From Bradyrhizobium symbiodeficiens (GTDB taxonomy: Bacteria > Pseudomonadota > Alphaproteobacteria > Rhizobiales > Xanthobacteraceae), in the NCBI RefSeq assembly GCF_002266465.3, contig NZ_CP029427.2, forward strand, positions 2,172,501 to 2,236,500: a stretch of 64,000 bases of DNA, given 5' to 3'. This document shows, piece after piece, positions 57,539-64,000 of this stretch. A program made the translations under genes and the position numbers. Under the pieces are notes generated by a model. The model did not search any database and was not told the DNA's origin. It worked only from the letters and a program-made list of their open reading frames with translations. How positions within the stretch are numbered: position 1 is the stretch's first letter; the number at the start of each line of letters is the position of its first letter.

Positions 57539-57985
57539 ATGTCCGCAGACAATCTCACGCGCATCCAGCGCGACGACCTCCGCACCATCGCCGCGATGAT
57601 CGTTCCTGCCAGCGACGAGTACAAGGTGCCCGGCGCCGACGACCCCGCGATCCAGGCCGACATGCTGGCAACGCTCGGGCGCGACACCAAATTGGTCGCG
57701 GCGGCGCTGGACCATCTGGCGCGGCTGGCAAGTCAGCCGCTCGCCGAGCTCGATGTCGCGAGACGCGATGCGGTGGCGCAGGAGTTTCGCGAGGCCGGCG
57801 GCGTCGCTGCCGCGACGCTCGTCCGTGTCGTGCTGCAATGCTACTACCGCGACGACCGCGTGCTGCGCTCGCTGGGGATCGAGCTGCGCGCGCCGTTCCC
57901 CAAGGGGCATGTGCTGCCGGACGGCGACTGGTCGCTGCTCGATCCGGTCAAGGCGAGGGGCGGCGCGCTGAGGCAAATCCCCTAG
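57539..57985 (+). CDS. gluconate 2-dehydrogenase gamma-subunit-like protein
   Basis: The 148-residue product matches the gluconate 2-dehydrogenase subunit 3 type: Arg-Asp-Asp-Leu-Arg-Thr-Ile-Ala-Ala-Met-Ile-Val-Pro-Ala-Ser near the start, then a helical middle and a Cys-Tyr-Tyr segment near 101-103. In known complexes, this subunit carries a Tat signal that exports the large subunit and docks it to a cytochrome subunit. Here the Tat signal is missing and no cytochrome gene follows. The gene lies 7 bp after the GMC gene and must be cotranscribed. The pair may therefore work as a soluble cytoplasmic complex. Confidence 0.8.
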   Translation: MSADNLTRIQRDDLRTIAAMIVPASDEYKVPGADDPAIQADMLATLGRDTKLVAAALDHLARLASQPLAELDVARRDAVAQEFREAGGVAAATLVRVVLQCYYRDDRVLRSLGIELRAPFPKGHVLPDGDWSLLDPVKARGGALRQIP

Positions 57986-58078
57986 CCATCCGGGTAGTCC
58001 AGCCCTGCGCTCCGGGGCGGGCACCTTGCGCGGCAGTGAGAAGGCCACCATTTGTGTGAGCCTCCAAGGACTCTTGCC

Positions 58079-59098
58079 ATGCTGGATTTCACTTCAGATA
58101 TCGTCGATGACGCCTCGTCATCGCGAACCACAGCGTCTGCCCCGGCCGATGACCGGGCGTTGCTGGACGCCTATTCCAATGCCGTGATCGACGTGACCGA
58201 CCGGGTCGGCCCCGCGGTCGTGCGGGTCGAGACCGGGCCGAAAGGGCCTGATAGACGCGAGCGCGGCGGGCTCGGCTCGGGCATCGTGATCTCGCCCGAT
58301 GGCCTCGTCCTCACCAACAGCCACGTGGTCGGCACCTCGAAGGAGATCCGGCTGCGCGACGTCGAGGGCCATGTCGGCGATGCCCAGGTGCTCGGCGTCG
58401 ACCCTGATACGGATCTGGCGCTGCTGCGGGCCAACGGCGCGCGCCATTTGCCTTATGCCGCGCTCGGCAATTCCAAGACCTTGCGCCGCGGCCAGCTCGT
58501 GATCGCGATCGGCAATCCGCTCGGCTTCGAATCCACCGTGACCGCCGGCGTGGTCTCGGCGCTCGGCCGTTCGATCCGCTCGGTCAGCGGACGTACCATC
58601 GAGGATGTGATCCAGACCGATGCCGCGCTCAACCCCGGCAATTCCGGCGGCCCGCTGCTGTCGTCGAATGCCGAGGTGATCGGCATCAACACCGCCATCA
58701 TCAACGGCGCGCAGGGCATCTGCTTCGCGGTCGCCAGCAACACCGCGCAATTCGTGCTGTCGGAGATCATCCGTCACGGCTATGTCCGCCGCGCCTATAT
58801 CGGCGTCGCCGGGCAGACCTCGCCGGTTCCACGGCGGCACGCGGTGCTGGCCGGCATCGAAAACAAGATGGGCGCGCTGCTCGCGCAGATCGAGCCGGAT
58901 GGTCCGGCGGCGAAGGCCGGCCTGTTGCCCGGTGACGTCGTGATCAAGCTCGACGGGGTCGACATCAACGGCGTGGACGATCTGATCCGCGTGCTCGATC
59001 GCGACCGCATCGGCCGGCGGCTCGCCATGGACGTGCTGCGGCTCGGCCGCCTGCGGGCGATCGACATCGATCCGATCGAGCGGAAGCCCGCCCGCTAG
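58079..59098 (+). CDS. trypsin-like serine protease with PDZ domain (DegP/HtrA family), no export signal
   Basis: The 339-residue protein carries the HtrA catalytic triad His82 (Thr-Asn-Ser-His-Val-Val), Asp112 (Asp-Thr-Asp-Leu-Ala-Leu-Leu) and Ser189 (Asn-Pro-Gly-Asn-Ser-Gly-Gly-Pro). A single PDZ domain (about 235-335) with Gly-Pro-Ala-Ala-Lys-Ala-Gly-Leu and Gly-Asp-Val-Val-Ile-Lys-Leu-Asp-Gly follows. No signal peptide or anchor is visible in the first 40 residues, which is unusual for HtrA proteases and suggests cytoplasmic action. The ATG is a natural start. It follows the GMC unit by 93 bp and may be cotranscribed. Substrates unknown. Confidence 0.88.
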   Translation: MLDFTSDIVDDASSSRTTASAPADDRALLDAYSNAVIDVTDRVGPAVVRVETGPKGPDRRERGGLGSGIVISPDGLVLTNSHVVGTSKEIRLRDVEGHVGDAQVLGVDPDTDLALLRANGARHLPYAALGNSKTLRRGQLVIAIGNPLGFESTVTAGVVSALGRSIRSVSGRTIEDVIQTDAALNPGNSGGPLLSSNAEVIGINTAIINGAQGICFAVASNTAQFVLSEIIRHGYVRRAYIGVAGQTSPVPRRHAVLAGIENKMGALLAQIEPDGPAAKAGLLPGDVVIKLDGVDINGVDDLIRVLDRDRIGRRLAMDVLRLGRLRAIDIDPIERKPAR

Positions 59099-59157
59099 CG
59101 TTCGATGGGCGGGGCGAGGTATGACTTAGGCATGCCTCGCCTCCGGACACCTGCCGC

Positions 59158-60882
59158 ATGATGCCGGCGAATGAGATCTACGATGTCGTCGTCATCGGCG
59201 CCGGTGCCGGCGGCATGACAGCCGCGGCCGTGGCCGCGGCGCAGGGCCTGCGCGTGCTGGTGATCGAGAAGACTGCGTTCGTCGGCGGCACCGCGGCTTG
59301 GTCCGGCGGGATGGTCTGGATTCCCGCGAATGCCAGGATGAAGGAGGCTGGGCTCTCCGACAGCGTCGCGGATGCCGTCCAATATCTGTCGGGCACGGTG
59401 CCCGAGCCCGCCAATGCCGGCCTGCGCGCCGCCTTCCTCGCGCGCGGGCCCGAGGCGATCGCCTGGCTCGAAGCCAATACGGAAGTTCGCCTTCAGCCGG
59501 TGAAGGCCTGTCCGGATTGTCATCCGGAGCGGCTGGGCGCAAAGGCTGGCGGCCGCGTGCTGGCGCCGGTCGGCTTCGATGGCAGGCGGCTGGGCGAAGC
59601 TTTTGCGCGATTGCGGCCACCGCTGCCGGAGTTCACGCTGTTCGGCGGGATGATGGTCGATCCTCGCGACGTTGCGCATTTGCGCAGCGTTGGAAAGTCG
59701 CTGCGTTCGACCTTGCGCGCGGCACGGCTGGTCTCTCGATATGCGCTGCAGCGGCTGCGCAGTCCGCGGGGAACGTCGCTGTATCTCGGCAACGCACTTG
59801 CGGCGCGGCTCTATGCTTCGCTGCTGGCGCAGCAGGTCGAATTTCTCTTCGACGCCGACGTCGAAGACCTCTCGATGCAGGGCGATCGCGTCGGCGGCGT
59901 GGTCATCCGCCATGGCTCGCGCGACCGGCCGATCGCAGCGCGCCGCGGCGTGGTGCTGGCGACCGGCGGCTTCTCGCACGACAATGTGTTGCGCAAGCGC
60001 TTCTTCCCGGCGGCGGCCGGACTTGTCTCGGTGGCCAACCCTTTCAGCACCGGCGACGGGCTTCGGCTCGCGGCGACGGCGGGTGCCGCGCTCAACACGG
60101 ACGCGACCAGCCCGGCCTGTTGGGTGCCGGCTTCGCTGTTCCGCCGCGCCGACGGCAGCCGCGGCGTGTTCCCGCACACGGCCGATTGCGCCAAGCCCGG
60201 TGTGATCGCGATCAACCCAGAAGGCCGGCGTTTCGTCAACGAGGCGGCGTCCCACCACGAATTTGTGCTGGCGATGCTGCGCGAGAGCAAAGGTAAGCCG
60301 GACCGGCCGTTCTATTTGCTCTGCGACCGCCGGTTCCTGTGGGCTTACGGCCTCGGCCGCATCAAGCCGTTCACGCGAAATTATCGGCGCTACGTGGCGA
60401 GCGGCGAGTTGATCGAGGCGCCCGATATCGCGCAGCTGGCGACGAAGATCGGCGCCAAGCCCTCTGCGCTGACGGCGACTCTTGCGAGCTACAACGAAGG
60501 CGCGAAGGAGGGCCGCGATGGTGAATTCGGCCGCGGCAGCACGATCTATCAGCGGCATCTGGGCGATATCGGGCACAAGCCCAACCCTTGCGTTGCGCCG
60601 ATCGAGCGCGCGCCGTTCTTCGCGTTACGCATCTATCCGGCCGATCTCAGTACGGCGATCGGCTTAAAGGTCGACGCGCAGGCCCGCGTGCTGCGCGAGG
60701 ACGGCACGCCGATCGCGGGCCTCTACGCCTGCGGCAACGACATGGGCTCGATCATGAATGGGAATTATCCGGCGCCGGGGATCGCGCTCGGGCCCGCGCT
60801 GACATTCGGGTATATCGCGGGGCGGCATCTGGCGGAGGGCGGTGTGGTCGCGCCGGTTTCCTGCGTGTCAGCCTCCGGCTGA
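59158..60882 (+). CDS. FAD-binding dehydrogenase (3-ketosteroid-Delta1-dehydrogenase/fumarate-reductase flavoprotein family)
   Basis: This 574-residue flavoprotein has the FAD motif Gly-Ala-Gly-Ala-Gly-Gly-Met near residue 14 and Glu-Lys-Thr-Ala-Phe-Val-Gly-Gly-Thr-Ala-Ala-Trp-Ser-Gly-Gly, typical of the FAD_binding_2 family. The C-terminal Tyr-Ala-Cys-Gly-Asn-Asp-Met-Gly-Ser-Ile and Tyr-Pro-Ala-Pro-Gly-Ile-Ala-Leu-Gly-Pro-Ala close the FAD domain as in 3-ketosteroid dehydrogenases. It probably introduces or reduces a carbon-carbon double bond in a ketone. A steroid substrate is not supported by any neighbour. It follows the HtrA-like gene by 59 bp. Confidence 0.82.
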   Translation: MMPANEIYDVVVIGAGAGGMTAAAVAAAQGLRVLVIEKTAFVGGTAAWSGGMVWIPANARMKEAGLSDSVADAVQYLSGTVPEPANAGLRAAFLARGPEAIAWLEANTEVRLQPVKACPDCHPERLGAKAGGRVLAPVGFDGRRLGEAFARLRPPLPEFTLFGGMMVDPRDVAHLRSVGKSLRSTLRAARLVSRYALQRLRSPRGTSLYLGNALAARLYASLLAQQVEFLFDADVEDLSMQGDRVGGVVIRHGSRDRPIAARRGVVLATGGFSHDNVLRKRFFPAAAGLVSVANPFSTGDGLRLAATAGAALNTDATSPACWVPASLFRRADGSRGVFPHTADCAKPGVIAINPEGRRFVNEAASHHEFVLAMLRESKGKPDRPFYLLCDRRFLWAYGLGRIKPFTRNYRRYVASGELIEAPDIAQLATKIGAKPSALTATLASYNEGAKEGRDGEFGRGSTIYQRHLGDIGHKPNPCVAPIERAPFFALRIYPADLSTAIGLKVDAQARVLREDGTPIAGLYACGNDMGSIMNGNYPAPGIALGPALTFGYIAGRHLAEGGVVAPVSCVSASG

Positions 60883-60896
60883 CCATCCTCTCCCCT

Positions 60897-60997
60897 GTCA
60901 TGCTCCGCCAAAGCGGGGCATCCAGTACGCCGCGGCTTGTCAGTATCTCACCGCCGTCTCGGAGTACTGGATCTTCCGGTCAAGCTGGACGATGACG
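60897..60997. repeat. palindromic intergenic repeat, GCATCCAGTAC type
   Basis: The left part GTCATGCTCCGCCAAAGCGGGG, ATCCAGTACGCC, and the right part GTACTGGATC, GGTCAAGCTGGACGATGAC form an imperfect inverted repeat with about 30 bp in the loop. I recognise it as a dispersed element common in rhizobial genomes. It separates two convergent genes. Confidence 0.75.
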
Positions 60998-61036
60998 CCG
61001 AATGTGTGGGGAGCGTGTCGTCTGAGCTTATCGCCG

Positions 61037-64000
61037 CTACTCCGCCGCTGCGGCAAAGCGGCTGTTCTCCAACTCCGCTTCCAGCCGCGCCGTCTCGGCC
61101 GCCGCGAGCTTGACGTTGGCTTCCTTGACGTGACCGAAACCTCGGATGGTCTCGGGCACCCTCGCGAGCCTTGCCAGCAGCGGGATCTGCTCTGCCTTCA
61201 GCCCGGCCATCCGCTGGTCGATCATCGCCAGATAATCCGCAACCAGTTTGCGCTCTGTCCGGCGCTCCTCGGTGCGGCCGAACGGATCGAACGTGCCGCC
61301 GCGCAGGAATTTAAGCCTGGCGAGAACACGGAAGGCGTGGAGCATCCAGCCGCCGAATTCCTTCTTCTGGAGATGTCCGGTAGTCTTGTCGCGCTTCGCG
61401 AAGATCGGCGGAGCGAGGTGGTATTTCAGCGTGAAGTCGCCGTCGAATTTCTCTGACACCTTCTTGGCAAAGCTGCCATCGGTATAGAGCCGGGCAACCT
61501 CGTACTCGTCCTTGTAGGACATCAGCTTGAACAGGTTTTTCGCGACCGCTTCGGTCAGCTCGGTAGAGGCCGGCGAGACCGCGCTCTCCGCCTTCCGCAC
61601 CTTGGCAATTGCCGCGAGATAGCGGTCGGCATAGGCCTTGTCCTGATAGCCCGTCAAAAACTCGGCGCGGGTCGCGATGATGTCGTCGAGGGATTTGGTC
61701 GGAGCGGACGCGCGGCTCTTGAACTGGAGCACGCTGCGCACCCGCGACATGTCGTGGGCGGCCAGGCGGCCCCAGCTGAAGGCGAGCTTGTTCATCTCGA
61801 TCGCGGCACCATTGATCTCGATGGCGCGCAGCAGCGCTTCGAGCGACAGCGGGATCGCCTCCTTCTGGAAGGCGAAGCCGAGCATGAAGGGATTGGTCGC
61901 AATGCTGTCGCCCATCAGCGCGGAGGCAATACCTGTCGCGTCGATGATGTCGAGGTTGTTGTCGCCGATGGCGTCGCGCAGCACGGTCTGCATCGTGCCC
62001 ATCTCGAAATCGAGATCGGGGTTTTGCACGAAGCTCGCGGTCGGCTGCAGGTCGGCGTTGACATAGGCCCTCGTCACGCCGCGCTCGGCGCGGCTGAGCG
62101 CAGAGGGACCTGCCGAGACGATCATGTCGCAGCCGAGGATGACGTCGGCGCCGCCGGTGGTGATGCGGACCGCGGAGATGTCCTCCGGCTTCGGGGCGAT
62201 GCGGACATGGCTCATCACCGCGCCGTTCTTCTGCGACAGGCCGGTGAAGTCGAGCGCCGAGCAGCCGCGGCCGTCGACATGTGCGGCCATGCCGAGCAGG
62301 GCGCCGATGGTGATGACGCCGGTGCCGCCGATACCGGTGACGAGGATGTTGTAGGGCGCGTCCAGCTCGCGTGCGGGCGGCAGCGGCAAATCGGCGAACA
62401 GCTGGCCGGAATCGACTGCCGAGGTCTTCATCCGCTTGAGCGAACCGCCGTGCACGGTCACGAAACTCGGGCAGAAACCCTCGACGCAGGAGAAGTCCTT
62501 GTTGCAGTTCGACTGGTCGATCTGGCGCTTGCGGCCGAACTCGGTCTCCAGCGGCTGCACCGAGACGCAGTTGGAGGCCTGCGAGCAATCGCCACAGCCT
62601 TCGCAGACCAGCTCGTTGATGAAGGCGCGTTTCGCGGGATCGGGATAGAGCCCGCGCTTGCGGCGGCGGCGCTTTTCCGCGGCGCAAGTCTGGTCATAGA
62701 CGATGACCGAGAGGCCCTCGACGTCACGCAGCTCGCGCTGCACGGCATCGAGCTCGCGACGGTGATGGATGGTCGCGCCTTGCGGGAAGTAGTTTCCTTG
62801 CGGGTACTTGCTCGGATCGTCCGAGACGATTGCGAGGCGCTTGACGCCCTCGGCCCAGACCTGATGCGCGATCTGCGCGACGTTGAAGGCGCCTTCCGCC
62901 GGCTGCCCGCCGGTCATCGCGACGGCGTCGTTGTAGAGGATCTTGTAGGTGATGTTGATGCCGGCAGCGGATGCGGCGCGGAGGGCAAGAAGACCCGAAT
63001 GGGTGTAGGTGCCGTCGCCGAGGTTCTGGAAGATGTGCTTCTCAGTGGTGAAGGGTGACTGGCCGATCCAGTTCACGCCCTCCGCGCCCATATGCGAGAT
63101 CAAATCTGTGCGGCGGGTCGGCATGCTCAGCGCCATGCCGTGGCAGCCGATGCCGGCCATGGCGCGGCTGCCCTCGGGGACGCGCGTCGAGGTGTTGTGC
63201 GGACAGCCCGAGCAGAAGAACGGCGTGCGCGCGAGCTTGATCTGAGTGCCGGTGGTGACCGGATTGTCGAAGGCCTCCAGCCGCGCGAGGCGTTGCTCCA
63301 GCACGGGGCTGTGATGGCCGAGCTTGCGCAAGCGCGCAACCAGCGCGCCGGCGACGATGGTCGGCGTCAGCTCGCCCTCGCTCGGCAGCAGCGGCGCGCC
63401 GCGCTCGTCGCGCTTGCCGGTGACGGTCGGGCGTTTCGACGCATCGATGTTGTAGAGGATGCGCATCAGCTGGTCTTCGATGAAGCCGCGCTTCTCCTCG
63501 ACCACGAGCACGTCCTGCAGGCCTTCGGCGAAGCGCTTGGCGCCGCTTTCCTCCAGCGGCCAGGTCAGCGCGACCTTGTAGATGCGCAGGCCCAGTTCCT
63601 GCGCGTCCTTGTCGGTGATTCCGAGATCGGCGAGCGCCTGGCGGAGGTCGAGATAGGCCTTGCCGGTGGCGACGATGCCGAGCCGCGCCGGCTTTGAATC
63701 GAGCACGATGCGGTCGAGCTGGTTGGCGCGGGCGAAGGCCTGCACGGCGGCCATCTTCGGCCCGAACAGGCGCCTCTCGGCGTCCAGCGGCGGATCAGGC
63801 CAGCGGATGTTGAGGCCGCCGGGCGGCATCTCGAAATCGTCGGGCAGCACGATCTTGATGCGCTCAGGATCGCTGTCGATCGAGGCCGAGCTTTCCACGG
63901 TCTCGCTGATCGCCTTGAAGCCGACCCAGCAGCCGGAGAAGCGCGACAGCGCAAAGCCGTAAAGCCCGAGATCGAGATAGTCCTGCAGCGTCGCCGGATT
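61037..64000 (-). CDS. indolepyruvate ferredoxin oxidoreductase family protein, fused subunits (5' end outside window)
   Basis: The frame is open to the right edge, so the N-terminal part is missing; 987 residues are visible out of perhaps 1150. Domains in order: the end of the pyruvate-type first domain, then a thiamine-diphosphate-binding domain with Gly-Ile-Gly-Cys-His-Gly-Met-Ala and a glycine-rich Gly-Asp-Gly-Thr-Tyr-Thr-His-Ser segment. A Cys-rich cluster follows (Cys-Glu-Gly-Cys-Gly-Asp-Cys and a later Cys-x-Glu-Gly-Phe-Cys-Pro). The gamma-type domain has Gly-Ile-Gly-Gly-Thr-Gly-Val-Ile. Such enzymes oxidatively decarboxylate aryl- or branched-chain 2-keto acids to acyl-CoA, giving electrons to ferredoxin. 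A GTG internal start near 63.9 kb is rejected because conserved residues continue upstream. Confidence 0.9.
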   Translation of the reverse strand, partial: NPATLQDYLDLGLYGFALSRFSGCWVGFKAISETVESSASIDSDPERIKIVLPDDFEMPPGGLNIRWPDPPLDAERRLFGPKMAAVQAFARANQLDRIVLDSKPARLGIVATGKAYLDLRQALADLGITDKDAQELGLRIYKVALTWPLEESGAKRFAEGLQDVLVVEEKRGFIEDQLMRILYNIDASKRPTVTGKRDERGAPLLPSEGELTPTIVAGALVARLRKLGHHSPVLEQRLARLEAFDNPVTTGTQIKLARTPFFCSGCPHNTSTRVPEGSRAMAGIGCHGMALSMPTRRTDLISHMGAEGVNWIGQSPFTTEKHIFQNLGDGTYTHSGLLALRAASAAGINITYKILYNDAVAMTGGQPAEGAFNVAQIAHQVWAEGVKRLAIVSDDPSKYPQGNYFPQGATIHHRRELDAVQRELRDVEGLSVIVYDQTCAAEKRRRRKRGLYPDPAKRAFINELVCEGCGDCSQASNCVSVQPLETEFGRKRQIDQSNCNKDFSCVEGFCPSFVTVHGGSLKRMKTSAVDSGQLFADLPLPPARELDAPYNILVTGIGGTGVITIGALLGMAAHVDGRGCSALDFTGLSQKNGAVMSHVRIAPKPEDISAVRITTGGADVILGCDMIVSAGPSALSRAERGVTRAYVNADLQPTASFVQNPDLDFEMGTMQTVLRDAIGDNNLDIIDATGIASALMGDSIATNPFMLGFAFQKEAIPLSLEALLRAIEINGAAIEMNKLAFSWGRLAAHDMSRVRSVLQFKSRASAPTKSLDDIIATRAEFLTGYQDKAYADRYLAAIAKVRKAESAVSPASTELTEAVAKNLFKLMSYKDEYEVARLYTDGSFAKKVSEKFDGDFTLKYHLAPPIFAKRDKTTGHLQKKEFGGWMLHAFRVLARLKFLRGGTFDPFGRTEERRTERKLVADYLAMIDQRMAGLKAEQIPLLARLARVPETIRGFGHVKEANVKLAAAETARLEAELENSRFAAAAE

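Noticed and set aside
1..64000. CRISPR array, rRNA operon or insertion sequence
   Set aside because: No regularly spaced direct repeats, no rRNA-like sequence and no transposase frames were recognised.

Overview
The window looks like a chromosomal segment of a Bradyrhizobium-type alphaproteobacterium. It has high GC with G/C in third codon positions, a class A small heat-shock gene with a ROSE-type RNA thermometer, FixK2-like boxes (TTGA-N6-TCAA) in front of several genes, and palindromic intergenic repeats of the type seen in rhizobia. I assign the genus from these traits and from memory of protein families; no database search was possible.

Layout. Positions 1-8.9 kb: the end of a DnaJ-family gene, an ECF sigma factor with a membrane anti-sigma factor, fabI, a histidine phosphatase, aroC, a class III adenylate cyclase, a membrane protein, clpS, and an MFS-crcB operon. 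That operon is preceded by a fluoride riboswitch with its own terminator and promoter (9.0-9.2 kb). Positions 9.4-13 kb: three secreted or unknown proteins and a Tat-exported Acg-type nitroreductase. Positions 13-19.7 kb: a leftward block of RNA m5U methyltransferase, tlyA, a nucleoside 2-deoxyribosyltransferase, dxs, xseB and a class II HDAC-like deacetylase. Positions 19.7-26 kb: a 5'-nucleotidase, a crotonase, an MFS transporter, a DmdC-like acyl-CoA dehydrogenase and tRNA-Gln(TTG).

Positions 26.1-34.7 kb hold the most unusual part. It starts with the hsp20 neighbourhood with two tiny overlapping genes. A MarR regulator is divergent from a VOC protein/FAD monooxygenase/DUF2783 operon. Next come a P-type metal ATPase fused to a C-terminal hemerythrin-like domain and a membrane flavo-reductase. 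FixK2-like boxes lie in front of the monooxygenase operon, the ATPase and the reductase, and also in front of the nitroreductase (13.07 kb) and the deacetylase (19.76 kb). A weaker site precedes cyoABCD. This suggests that scattered genes here respond jointly to oxygen limitation.

Positions 34.7-50.6 kb: catabolic and transport genes (class III CoA-transferase, DUF72, two M20 peptidases, an enolase-superfamily enzyme, MFS, a TctC binding protein), a short phage-like gene pair, a lytic transglycosylase, an N-terminally broken gene remnant, a VOC protein, the urate hydroxylase puuD, a PQQ-type sugar dehydrogenase and an SDR. Positions 50.8-54.8 kb: the quinol oxidase operon cyoABCD, ending in a strong hairpin. 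Positions 54.9-64 kb: a secreted thermonuclease-like protein, a GMC oxidoreductase with a small partner subunit, a DegP-like protease lacking an export signal, a ketosteroid-dehydrogenase-like flavoprotein, and a fused indolepyruvate ferredoxin oxidoreductase that runs off the right edge.
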